From Bacteroidota bacterium (GTDB lineage Bacteria > Bacteroidota > Bacteroidia > Bacteroidales > 4484-276): 8,352 nt of DNA. Below the pieces are notes generated by a model, which worked only from the letters and a program-made list of their open reading frames with translations, did no database searches and was not told the DNA's origin. The translations under genes and the position numbers were made by a program. The number at the start of each line of letters is the position of its first letter. Position 1 is the first letter of the stretch. The stretch covers positions 1 through 8,352 of the forward strand of contig JABMQA010000448.1 of NCBI GenBank assembly GCA_013203545.1, read 5' to 3'. Below are positions 1-7,283 of this stretch, one piece after another.

Positions 1-60
1 CTGATTTCAAATCTTCCAGGGATGGCATCCCTCTCAGGTCACCAGCCCTCAGCGTTAAAA
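1..60. repeat. Direct repeat, copy 1 (partner 257-316)
   Basis: Bases 1-32 are identical to 257-288. Over 60 aligned positions there are 7 mismatches (about 88% identity). The unit contains the near-palindrome AGGGATGGCATCCCT at 18-32 and ends just before a poly-A run. Copy 2 is preceded by GACAGC. The start of copy 1 coincides with the window edge, so it may extend further left. Confidence 0.85.
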
Positions 61-126
61 AAAAGCCTTTTTTTGTCTGTTTTTGACGCTGTCAGAACCT
101 CCTTCGTCGGACCCTGACAGGTCGCA

Positions 127-164
127 ACCCTGACAGTCCCGATATCCATCGGGACTGTCAGGGT
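127..164. repeat. Perfect 17-bp inverted repeat (hairpin)
   Basis: ACCCTGACAGTCCCGAT (127-143) is followed by the 4-base spacer ATCC and its exact reverse complement (148-164). The first ten bases of the left arm also occur directly upstream at 111-120, so this is part of a small family of CCCTGACAG/CTGTCAGGG elements. No T-run follows on either strand. It is therefore better described as an intergenic palindromic repeat than as a classical rho-independent terminator, although RNA from either strand would fold strongly. Confidence 0.85.
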
Positions 165-188
165 CAAACAACCCTCTAAAACAACGAC

Positions 189-203
189 AGGGATGCCATC
201 CCT
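189..203. repeat. AGGGATG/CATCCCT palindrome, third copy
   Basis: AGGGATGCCATCCCT has 7-base arms around one central base. The same palindrome, with G instead of C at the centre, occurs at 18-32 and 274-288. The copy at 189-203 is in effect the reverse complement of the other two. It lacks the flanking sequence shared by the 60-bp direct repeats, so the palindrome itself seems to be the conserved core. Confidence 0.75.
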
Positions 204-256
204 CTAAATGATTTCATCATCCATACTGAAATAAATTTCCGGTAATGATGGACAGC

Positions 257-316
257 CTGATTTCAAATCTTCCAGGGATGGCATCCCTATCAATTTACCG
301 ACCCTCAGCGATAAAA
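257..316. repeat. Direct repeat, copy 2 (partner 1-60)
   Basis: This is the second copy of the 60-bp unit at the left edge, spaced 256 bp from it. The first 32 bases are identical. The differences fall mainly in the stretch after the palindrome (positions 289, 293, 294, 296, 300, 301 and 311). It also runs into an A-rich tract. Confidence 0.85.
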
Positions 317-343
317 AAAGCATATAATGTAGCGTGACTTTTC

Positions 344-374
344 ATTCTACATTCTACAATCTACAATCTACATT
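344..374. repeat. Short tandem ATTCTAC / ATCTACA tract
   Basis: About four imperfect copies of a 7-8 base unit (ATTCTAC, ATTCTACA, ATCTACA, ATCTAC) follow one another and end in ATTC. It is a small simple-sequence tract of the kind that can vary in copy number. It lies about 70 bp beyond the 3' end of the hydrolase gene, so copy changes would not alter a reading frame. Confidence 0.7.
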
Positions 375-442
375 CGATTTTTTTTACCCTTTTAGCCTGT
401 TCTGTATTTGTAGCCTCAGTCATTGGCGATGGTCATTCACCT

Positions 443-1444
443 CTATTTTCCCAGAAACTCCTTAACAGCTACATTAAACGCATCTGATTTCTCAAACTGT
501 AAAAAATGGCCACATTTTGGGATTACCATGAGTTGACTGGTTGGGATTTTTTCGTGGCCGGCTTTGGCAATATCAATGGTTCTGCCGGGGTTTAGAAACC
601 TGTTTGGAATCAGGTTGTCGTTCTTCCCGAACAAAATGAGCACGGGTTGTTTGACTTCGGTAAGAATATCGAAAACCGGTTCATCTACCATGCCATGAAC
701 TGATTGAACAACGGCATAGCAATAATTCTCAAAATCATCGGCCTGACGCATGGCAATCCTGTCGGTGATCATGAATTGAGCATCATCGGGCATTTTATAA
801 TAATTATAAGCCAGGTTGGTTTGGATTTGCTCAACGGTGGTCAACATCACACCTTTAACTGTCATCACCTCCCTGAACCATTGTTTCTGCCCTTCGTTGA
901 ATTGTTCAAATCCGGCCGGATCCACAAGGATTAATTTCTTGATGGTCTCAGGATAATTGATGGCTGCCATAATGGATATTTGACCACCCATCGAATGTCC
1001 GGCAAGGACAACATTTTTCAGGTTGAGTTTATCGATAAAGTTTTTAATTACCCCGGCGTAGAACGACATCTGACCACTGTGCGCCTCTTTGCTTGATTTT
1101 CCGTAACCGGGCAAATCCAATGCGATACACCGGTAATTCTCTTTTAATCCCGCAATATTCTTTTGCCAGGCCTTTAGATAACTTCCCAACCCGTGTATAA
1201 AAATGATCGTCTGGTCTCCCTGCCCTTCGTCCACATATGCCAGCTCGATATTGTCATTTAAAGTTACATAGCTGACTTCAAAAGGGTAATCCAGGTAACG
1301 CATGGTATTCAAAGGATCAACATGCTTATAAGGGCTGAGGTTTACGTTTGAATCGATCATTTTACAGGCTGTTGTAAAGAGAAAAACTGACAAAAGGGCG
1401 AACAAAATACCCCTGGCAAATGAAAATATTATTAGTGATTTCAT
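443..1444 (-). CDS. Alpha/beta hydrolase with lipoprotein-type signal
   Basis: This is a 333-residue serine hydrolase of the alpha/beta-hydrolase fold, probably an esterase or lipase-like enzyme, with substrate unknown. The N-terminus has a basic residue, a hydrophobic stretch and Thr-Thr-Ala-Cys (Cys27). That suggests signal peptidase II processing and membrane anchoring, although the -3 residue is Thr rather than Leu. The core shows the oxyanion-side HGLG at 84-87, the nucleophile elbow GHSMGG with Ser151, a cap region around 180-260, the probable acid Asp276 in GKNDN, and the catalytic His313 in CGHFLQFE. All key residues are present and the length is normal. The ATG at 1444 is the only start that includes the full signal. 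It begins 19 bp after the stop of the barrel gene, so the two are very likely co-transcribed. Haloalkane dehalogenase- or epoxide hydrolase-like activities are less likely with a Ser nucleophile. Confidence 0.9.
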   Translation of the reverse strand: MKSLIIFSFARGILFALLSVFLFTTACKMIDSNVNLSPYKHVDPLNTMRYLDYPFEVSYVTLNDNIELAYVDEGQGDQTIIFIHGLGSYLKAWQKNIAGLKENYRCIALDLPGYGKSSKEAHSGQMSFYAGVIKNFIDKLNLKNVVLAGHSMGGQISIMAAINYPETIKKLILVDPAGFEQFNEGQKQWFREVMTVKGVMLTTVEQIQTNLAYNYYKMPDDAQFMITDRIAMRQADDFENYCYAVVQSVHGMVDEPVFDILTEVKQPVLILFGKNDNLIPNRFLNPGRTIDIAKAGHEKIPTSQLMVIPKCGHFLQFEKSDAFNVAVKEFLGK

Positions 1445-1463
1445 ATTTCAGTCCAATTAAAAG

Positions 1464-3077
1464 TTAAAACATCAACCATTTAAAAACAAGAAATGCGGTC
1501 CATGGATTTACCGGGCGGCCACCATCCTGTGTGCCATTTACGTAGAAGCTATAGGTGTCGTCGTTGCTATCGTAAAAATCACCAAGCCACACATAAGCGC
1601 CGTGCATTTCCAGGCTCATATAAACTCCGATCTGGTAACTCAGGGCAGCATTCAATTCCAGCCCGATTCCTTTGCCACCGCCATCGGGGGCAACATTGCT
1701 CATGGCATATGAAGCTCCTACTTTTCCCTTGAACCGGTACGGTACAAATGCCCGGCTCGCATTAAAGGCACCACCCAGCAAACCATAACCCATATTGGAT
1801 AAATCTGCTATTAAAGGCGTGAACCTGTTTACTACATTTCCATGCGGAAAAAGAATGTAAGAGCCGCTACTGATATATATTCCGGCGGGTGCGGCCCAGG
1901 TATTTCCAGTGATGACCCCTGTGTATTTTTTATCTTCAAGAGCATTTTTATCTCCGGTAGCGTACAAAGCGCCCAGGGTTACAACATCTTCAGTTGTTTG
2001 ACCGTAGCGATAGCCTAAACGTAGGTTTGCGCCCAGGCCACTGATGTCGGCACCCTTTTCCCAGGAATTTTCATTTTTTACCTTTGCCCTGCCAAAGTTA
2101 TAGTTGGCAAATCCGGTAAGGCGGAAACGATCCATCATAAAGTCGGCATTACGGCTGAAAAATGCACCAAGCCAGGCAACATCTGCTTTGTAATCCCCAT
2201 CGAAGTTAAACCTGAATGTGCCATTGTATTGGGTGAGACGGCTGTTTAACCCCTGGCCGTAAATGGATACGCCACCCTCCCCATTTGAGCGGTCGCGTAA
2301 ATAATATATCGAACCACCAAGTTTCCATAACGGCGACAGGTCCTTCTCATAATTGGCATATTGCAGGGTTACATCGTCATTCTCTTCGATGTTGTTTTCA
2401 TAAAACTGATAATAGGCCACGGTCCATCGCGAAAAATCCTTCTCCCTGTGAATTCGCAAACCAACGGCATCGGTACCCCAGTACATCAGCCGGTAACCTG
2501 TTTCCGACATTTTATTGAAGAATGTCCTGTAGGGATCATATGGTGTATCAAATAGTCGTTGCATGCCGAGGTTCAGTGACCAGCCGGGAGCGGGGTTGTA
2601 TTCAACCACAATATTCTGTGTCTGGATGTTAACCTGGTCGGAAGAGATGGCGCCACCAAGGTTACCACCGGTCCCGTATGCAGCATCCCCCCACGTCCAG
2701 TCGATCTCGAAAGAGGCACGCAAGGTTGCCTTTCCATTGAAAAGCTTGGGCTGGTATATGAAAAAAGGAATGATACGTTGCTCGAAATACATGGTATGTG
2801 CCGTATCGGCAGTATGTGTGGTGTTATCACCAAACAACCTTCCGATCACCTGCCCCTTCATAAAAATATTCTCCGGAAAGAAGTTGGATGTAACCCCCTG
2901 GTTTATAAAATATGCAATGAATTGAAACTCCTTGTTTGCCTTTCGGGGAACCTGTTTGTCGAAATAACTGATATAGTTGTTTGTGATTGATGAATTTAAA
3001 TCCTGCGAATCAATGTGCTTAAAATGCAAAACCAGTAATGGAATAAATATGAAAGGAAAGAGTAGTTTTTGTTTCAT
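1464..3077 (-). CDS. Outer-membrane beta-barrel protein (porin-like)
   Basis: This 537-residue protein starts with a signal peptide (Lys near the N-terminus, a hydrophobic segment to about residue 20, probable cleavage near Ser24). The mature part is made of alternating aromatic and polar strands with Gly/Asn/Asp-rich turns, as in outer-membrane barrels. It ends in VFKWLMF, with a terminal Phe and alternating hydrophobics matching the usual C-terminal barrel-insertion signal. No TonB box or plug domain is visible, so it is more likely a passive or specific channel than a TonB-dependent receptor. The size would suit a barrel of about 16-18 strands. A resemblance to alginate-export-type barrels is possible, but I cannot confirm a family. 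The ATG at 3077 precedes the signal peptide. The gene lies between a lipoprotein gene and a hydrolase gene, which fits an envelope uptake or processing role. Confidence 0.85.
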   Translation of the reverse strand: MKQKLLFPFIFIPLLVLHFKHIDSQDLNSSITNNYISYFDKQVPRKANKEFQFIAYFINQGVTSNFFPENIFMKGQVIGRLFGDNTTHTADTAHTMYFEQRIIPFFIYQPKLFNGKATLRASFEIDWTWGDAAYGTGGNLGGAISSDQVNIQTQNIVVEYNPAPGWSLNLGMQRLFDTPYDPYRTFFNKMSETGYRLMYWGTDAVGLRIHREKDFSRWTVAYYQFYENNIEENDDVTLQYANYEKDLSPLWKLGGSIYYLRDRSNGEGGVSIYGQGLNSRLTQYNGTFRFNFDGDYKADVAWLGAFFSRNADFMMDRFRLTGFANYNFGRAKVKNENSWEKGADISGLGANLRLGYRYGQTTEDVVTLGALYATGDKNALEDKKYTGVITGNTWAAPAGIYISSGSYILFPHGNVVNRFTPLIADLSNMGYGLLGGAFNASRAFVPYRFKGKVGASYAMSNVAPDGGGKGIGLELNAALSYQIGVYMSLEMHGAYVWLGDFYDSNDDTYSFYVNGTQDGGRPVNPWTAFLVFKWLMF

Positions 3078-3123
3078 AAATTTTTGATTTAGTGATTTTG
3101 AATTGATGCTGGTTGTAGGAAAT

Positions 3124-3193
3124 GCGTAGCGCTGAGCGCAGAGCGCAAAGCGAATTGACTCGCTCTCCTCGCTCAGCTCTCAGCGCTCCGCGC
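3124..3193. repeat. GC-rich imperfect inverted repeat with tandem 7-mers
   Basis: AGCGCTGAG at 3128-3136 faces its exact complement CTCAGCGCT at 3179-3187, and the inner sequence pairs partly. The left arm contains two adjacent GAGCGCA units (3134-3147), and the right half is a run of CTCGCT/CTCAGC-like units. The element is far more GC-rich than its surroundings and fills most of the 123-bp gap between the lipoprotein stop and the barrel start. It could act as an mRNA-stabilising or attenuating stem-loop that sets the ratio of the two genes. No T-run follows it, so a rho-independent terminator is not supported. Confidence 0.7.
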
Positions 3194-3200
3194 TTGGCTT

Positions 3201-4040
3201 TTACTGTCCTATCCAATAGTATTTTTGAATGTTCATCGTCCCAAATGCCCCTCCGCTGGTGCTTCCAAAACCCTGGTCGGCGGTTGGAGGTGTTACACCC
3301 GCAATGGCAGGATCAACCTGGGCAACTTCGTACCACATTGAGTCCTGTGCTGCCGGGAAAACTTTAAAGATACCTTCGCTTAGTACCTCACTGGGCTGAC
3401 CACCCACGGCGGTTTGGTTAAGCGCAATCTCCCAGATGTCGTTGAATTGTGTTTTTTCCATAACATATACGCCTTCAAAAGTAATTGCAATACCTCCCTG
3501 GAAAGCAGTAACCAGATAACTTTGGTCTTCATAAAAATTGGCATATAAGGAATCGTCGAAACCTACACTTTGCAGAATAGCTGAAATGTCATATGCTGAC
3601 CATTTTCCAATGATACCCAGTTCATTTACATCCAACGATTCTTTCAAATCCTGCGTAACGGCATTACCTTCTGTTCCGTACACGGTGTTAGCCTTAACGG
3701 TAACATCCAGGATCTCATCGCCATCCAGGCGGTTCGCATAGGTAATGGTTATTGTAACCTTGTTTTCACCTGCCGTATGCTGTGCAATGTAGGAAGCATT
3801 AACAGGGTTAGCTGCAATAAAGGTCAAAGCAAAACTACCGGCATCAATGTTTCCGGTTTTGTCTGCATTTTTATAAACTCCCTGGTTAAAAGTTACCGTC
3901 AGGGTAATGTTATCCGGCGATAGCTCTATGCTGGAGATTTCAACCACTGTACCCGGATTTTCGTCGTCATCCTTTTTACATGCGGTAAAGGTTAACAAAA
4001 CTGCTGCAAACAGCAGTGCGATCATTTTTAAATTTTTCAT
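3201..4040 (-). CDS. Surface-type lipoprotein with Ig-like N-terminal domain
   Basis: This 279-residue protein has a clear lipoprotein signal ending in Phe-Thr-Ala-Cys (Cys21). Lys-Lys-Asp-Asp-Asp-Glu follows, the acidic stretch that in Bacteroidota favours export of lipoproteins to the cell surface. Residues about 35-118 read like an Ig-like beta-sandwich of the SwmB/SbsA type: an ordered strand pattern with 'LTVTFNQGVYKNA' and an 'AGSFALTF' segment. From Gly145-Lys-Trp a second part begins (GKWSAYD, then 'YLVTAFQGGIAITFEGVY'), which resembles small lipocalin-like or binding beta-barrels of gut and marine Bacteroidota lipoproteins. The C-terminal region is Gly/Ser-rich and ends in YYWIGQ. 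No catalytic motif is seen, so a binding or scaffold role beside the following outer-membrane barrel is the best inference. The domain names come from strand pattern only. The ATG at 4040 is the only start giving the full signal. Confidence 0.8.
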   Translation of the reverse strand: MKNLKMIALLFAAVLLTFTACKKDDDENPGTVVEISSIELSPDNITLTVTFNQGVYKNADKTGNIDAGSFALTFIAANPVNASYIAQHTAGENKVTITITYANRLDGDEILDVTVKANTVYGTEGNAVTQDLKESLDVNELGIIGKWSAYDISAILQSVGFDDSLYANFYEDQSYLVTAFQGGIAITFEGVYVMEKTQFNDIWEIALNQTAVGGQPSEVLSEGIFKVFPAAQDSMWYEVAQVDPAIAGVTPPTADQGFGSTSGGAFGTMNIQKYYWIGQ

Positions 4041-4171
4041 GTTGCTAAATTTTTTAATTGTTAAAACTTGAATTTATTGAATTTAAATTTTTTATTTTGA
4101 TTGTGTGTTATTTTATCATTCACTCATTAATAAACCTCTCATTAGAATCATGTTTTTCACTTAACTTACGA
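4041..4171. other. AT-rich leader upstream of the lipoprotein gene
   Basis: This is a 131-bp, strongly AT-rich gap between the end of the ligase frame and the lipoprotein start. It contains a perfect 2 x 9-bp tandem TTGAATTTA at 4068-4085. A separate promoter for the envelope genes would be expected here. However, I could not find a good match on the minus strand to the Bacteroidota TTTG / TAnnTTTG pair with normal spacing. There is also no hairpin plus T-run to end the upstream transcript, so readthrough from the ligase remains possible. Confidence 0.5.
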
Positions 4172-5674
4172 CTACAATCGCTTCAATTTTTTCCTGTCAA
4201 TTTTCCCGGTGTCATTTTTCGGTAATTCATCCAGGATTTGCAGATGTTTTGGAATTTTATATTTTGCAATTTTCTCGATACAGAAGTTAAATAAATCTTC
4301 CCGGCTGAGTGATTTACCGCTTTTCAAAACCAGTTAAGCTTTACCTGATTCCACCCATTTTTCATCCGGAACACCCACAATGGCAACTTCAGCTACAGCG
4401 GGATGTGACCGTATCAGGTTTTCGATTTCCGCGGGATATACATTTTCGCCACCCGATATGTACATATTTTTAATCCTGTCCACCACAAAATAGTATCCGT
4501 CATCATCGGTCTTCATTAAATCACCCGTATGGAACCAACCATTTTCAATGGTTTCCTGTGTGGCCTTTTCATTTTTCCAGTAACCGGGTGTTACGGTCGG
4601 TCCACGCAAAACCAACTCTCCTATATCACCAGGCTTTACCGGCTTAAAATTGTCATCCACCAATTTGGCATCATAATAAAAATTCATGGTTCCAATGGAT
4701 CCCTTTTTCCTGATGGCATCCTTGTGGTTGAGTGAGCTGACATTTGGCCCAACTTCAGTAAGCCCATAACCCTGTCTTATCAGAACGCCCTTCCGGTGCC
4801 ATTGCTCAATCAAAGGTATGGGCATCGATTCACCTCCAACAACAAAATACCTCAGCCTGTTAAGTTTTACACTTTTAAAAACCGGTGATTCCGCCATCAT
4901 TTTTAGCATGGTAGGTACAGCCCACCAGATGGTAGCATTTTCATATTCCAGCATCTCCAGAACAAGATCTGCATCAAAGCTTCGCATCAACAATGTGTAG
5001 GCACCATGATGGATAAATGGGGTTAAAAGTACATTCCAGCCACCGGTATGGAAGGGCGGGGCACAATTAATCGAGATATCCTCAGCATTCAGGTTCAGCC
5101 TCAATTCGGTATTAATGCTGTTCCACAAAAGCATTTTGTGTGTGTAAATGGCCCCTTTTGGAAAAGCCGTTGTTCCTGATGTATAGAGGATAAAAATGGG
5201 GTCATCATCATCAATGGATTCCGAAATATTTATATTGCCTGTATTTTGTTCAATACAATTGTTGTTGATCCCCTTAAGCTGATCCATTGAAAATTTATGG
5301 TTTATGCTTTTGAAACAATCCAGCATATTTAGCTTGGATAGGAACTTTTCGTCGTACACAATACCTTTAACCTCAGCATTGTTGATAACGAAATCAAGTT
5401 CAGGTGTTGTGAGCCGGTAATTTAACGGGACGAGTACGATACCCAGTTTCTGAGCCACTGAGAAGAGAACTATGTATTCGATATTGTATTCGGAAATTAT
5501 TGCAATGCGGTCCCCTTTGGTGAAGTGGTGATTCTGCTTAAGTATTGATGCAAGGTTATTGCCCATCCTGTTGAATTGGGAAAAGGTAAACTCACGCTCA
5601 GTTTCAAATTCCCTGAACGCGACTTTAGACGGGTTATAAATTGCCCATTTCTGAAACCAGTCAGATGAAATCAT
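4172..5674 (-). pseudogene. Class I acyl-CoA ligase (ANL family) interrupted by an in-frame TAA
   Basis: The gene encodes an AMP-forming carboxylate-CoA ligase that activates an organic acid to an acyl-adenylate and then a thioester. Counting from the ATG at 5674, YTSGTTAFPKG (164-174) is the phosphate-binding loop, APPFHTGG (205-212) the A4 region and QGYGLTEVGP (301-310) the A5 motif. HTGDL (382-386) provides the ribose-binding Asp, and Asp399-Arg400 with SGGENVYP (407-414) lies at the hinge. TAA at 4334-4336 stops translation at codon 447. The same frame continues for 53 codons to TAG at 4172-4174, giving the expected C-terminal subdomain with AKYKIPK and the A10 motif PKNDTGKI, whose catalytic Lys codon is 4202-4204. 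A full product would be about 500 residues, the usual length. Without the tail, adenylate formation should fail. The ATG overlapping the symporter stop (ATGA) is preferred to an upstream TTG at 5701. The acid specificity (fatty, aromatic or other) is not readable. Confidence 0.85.
4334..4336 (-). other. In-frame premature TAA codon in the ligase
   Basis: The codon lies in the segment Glu-Ser-Gly-Lys-Ala-stop-Leu-Val-Leu-Lys. Related ligases usually have an aromatic or aliphatic residue at this point (Gly-Lys-Ala-Phe/Tyr-Val-Val). One base change from TAT or TAC (Tyr), or from TTA (Leu), would explain it, and no frameshift is needed on either side. TAA also ends the lipoprotein and barrel genes here, so it is a normal stop in this organism. 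Confidence 0.9.
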
Positions 5675-7218
5675 TTTTTCATTTTTTGTTTTTCGTACCA
5701 ATGAATACCTAAACCTACGAAACTGGAAATTATTATGGCTGTTGATGATGCGATGGCAGGATTTCTTATGGTGCCTGTTAAATATTTGGTAAACCAGCCA
5801 AAATTCCAGCCAAACCCTTCCACCAGATAGGGTAAAAAATAATAAATGCCAAAATGAATAATTATCGCTGTCACGGAAGCTATGAAAGGCGCTTTGATTT
5901 TAACGTTCTTAAAAAATATACCAAAAAGCACCGGTACAAAAGCAGCCGAAAAATAAGCATATACGCCATTTTGTGCCAGAAGTGCAACACTTAACCTGGG
6001 ATTAACCAATTGATCCCACGACATGAAAAATGCAATTACTGCCAGCACTCCGATAGAAAATTTATTGATCGTGATATAGGTTTTTTCAGCTTTGATTTTC
6101 CTACCAAAAATTGGTTTAACAATGTCTGAGGTTATGGTTGTTGATACTGCCTGTATCAAGCCTTCCAGAGTTGACATGCCTGCAGATATCAAACCCAGAA
6201 CCACGATCAGGCCTACAATTACTGCCAGTTTGCCGTTTGAAAACACAGCAATAACATAGGCCGGAATAATGCCATCGTTTTTGATGGAAGCCCCGCCAAT
6301 TATCAAATCAGGGAATTCGATGCGGGCATAGAAACCTGTAATAACTACCAGGAAGAAGATGATCTCAACAACTGTTGCAACAACCAAAAATCGGTTAACC
6401 TCACTATCTTTTTTCAGCAAGAGTGATTTTGTGATGATATGTGGTTGTACAACCACTGCAATTCCAACAATGAACTGGGCGAACACAATCTCATATAAAT
6501 CCCTGAACAATGGGCTGGACGGATAGGTAGTCCTGGCTAATTGCGGGTCGATCCTAGATAATTTGTCGAGAAACCCTGTGATTCCGTTGCTGAAATGCTC
6601 ATATCCGGATCCGAGTAAAATAAATGCTACCAGGAACATGATCAATGCCTGGATGGTGTTGGTGTAAACCATTGAATTGGCTCCGCCAAACATCATGTAG
6701 CCGAACACAAATATTACTATTCCGGAAAGGATGTACATTTCCGAAATATTTAGTGATTTCGACAAAACTTTTGTGATTGCCACAATGATGAGCACAATAA
6801 AAGTAATCAGCAATAACGACAGGAATGCCATAAACAGCGCGTAGGCCCCACTGTTGTATCGTTTACCAATCCATTGCGCCAGGGTAAGCGCCTTAACGGT
6901 TTCGCCGTATTTTCTGAAATTTTTCGTTAAAACGATTAGTGATAGTATGGCTGCCGCCGGAAAAACGATACCATAAGAGATAAATGCCCCGACACCAAAG
7001 TTTGCGATAAATCCAGGATTGATCACGAAGGTGGCTGCGCTTGTCATAGCTGCGGCAAGCGACAGGCCAACAGTAGTCGGGGAAAACCTTAAACTTCCGA
7101 TGGCGTAATCGGAGATACTTTTCGTTTTAAGTGCACCACGAATAACGAAATAAAGGATCAGGGCCATATAGATGCTGATCAAAATCCATGTTCCGGTTAC
7201 TTGTTCCTGTGTTGCCAA
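5671..7218 (-). CDS. Sodium:solute symporter (SSS family)
   Basis: This is a 515-residue inner-membrane transporter with about 13 hydrophobic segments, the usual size and topology of the SSS family, which couples Na+ entry to solute uptake. TM1 with the VGLSLAAAMTSAATF region (50-64) and the GGANSMVYTNTIQA stretch (178-191) match the family. So does the SAGMSTLEGLIQAVSTTITSD helix (345-365), which contains the conserved Ser-Thr region near the sodium site. The overall look is closer to the pantothenate/acetate/monocarboxylate branch than to sugar carriers. Together with the overlapping acyl-CoA ligase this suggests a carboxylate substrate, which is inference. The frame opens with TTG at 7218. 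The first ATG (residue 18) would cut into TM1, and an in-frame TAA at 7228-7230 excludes a much longer start. The stop TGA overlaps the next ATG. Confidence 0.88.
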   Translation of the reverse strand: MATQEQVTGTWILISIYMALILYFVIRGALKTKSISDYAIGSLRFSPTTVGLSLAAAMTSAATFVINPGFIANFGVGAFISYGIVFPAAAILSLIVLTKNFRKYGETVKALTLAQWIGKRYNSGAYALFMAFLSLLLITFIVLIIVAITKVLSKSLNISEMYILSGIVIFVFGYMMFGGANSMVYTNTIQALIMFLVAFILLGSGYEHFSNGITGFLDKLSRIDPQLARTTYPSSPLFRDLYEIVFAQFIVGIAVVVQPHIITKSLLLKKDSEVNRFLVVATVVEIIFFLVVITGFYARIEFPDLIIGGASIKNDGIIPAYVIAVFSNGKLAVIVGLIVVLGLISAGMSTLEGLIQAVSTTITSDIVKPIFGRKIKAEKTYITINKFSIGVLAVIAFFMSWDQLVNPRLSVALLAQNGVYAYFSAAFVPVLFGIFFKNVKIKAPFIASVTAIIIHFGIYYFLPYLVEGFGWNFGWFTKYLTGTIRNPAIASSTAIIISSFVGLGIHWYEKQKMKK

Positions 7219-7283
7219 AATGTTGTTTTAAATTGAATTAGATATTCACTTCCAATGCTTTCCAAATTTTTAATGAAATCATC

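Larger units (their letters stand above)
1..442. other. Intergenic region with a cluster of short repeats, no gene
   Basis: No convincing coding frame is present. The stretch lies downstream of the leftmost gene and is built mostly from repeats, which are listed separately. It also contains two weaker dyads. In one, CAGCGT at 50-55 faces ACGCTG at 86-91, with an A8-GCC-T7 core (57-74) inside it. In the other, CTGTCAG at 89-95 faces CTGACAG at 114-120. The A-tract/T-tract core could act as a terminator in either direction, but no GC-rich stem directly abuts a T-run after the hydrolase stop. I therefore do not call a terminator for the operon. Confidence 0.7.

Noticed and set aside
1..316. CRISPR array
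   Set aside because: The repeats are only two long copies 256 bp apart plus scattered palindromes. There is no regular repeat-spacer pattern and no cas gene.
380..442. Rho-independent terminator after the hydrolase gene
   Set aside because: The minus-strand transcript here shows only 3-5-base pairings and no stem followed directly by a U-run.
2563..2925. 120-codon open frame on the plus strand
   Set aside because: It lies wholly inside the outer-membrane barrel gene on the other strand. The barrel frame has a signal peptide, strand pattern and C-terminal Phe, while this one has no recognisable domain.
3019..3216. 65-codon minus-strand frame across the GC-rich repeat
   Set aside because: Its middle is the translated repeat (Arg/Ala/Glu-rich low complexity), and it overlaps the ends of two well-supported genes.
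4172..4333. Separate small protein made from the ligase tail
   Set aside because: No ATG begins the tail; only CTG/TTG codons are near its start, and there is no ribosome-binding signal. It reads best as the end of the interrupted ligase.
4334..4336. Genetic-code change or recoding of TAA
   Set aside because: The lipoprotein and barrel genes end in TAA at natural C-termini, and TAG and TGA end the other genes. All three codons therefore act as stops; pyrrolysine (TAG) and selenocysteine (TGA) do not apply to TAA.
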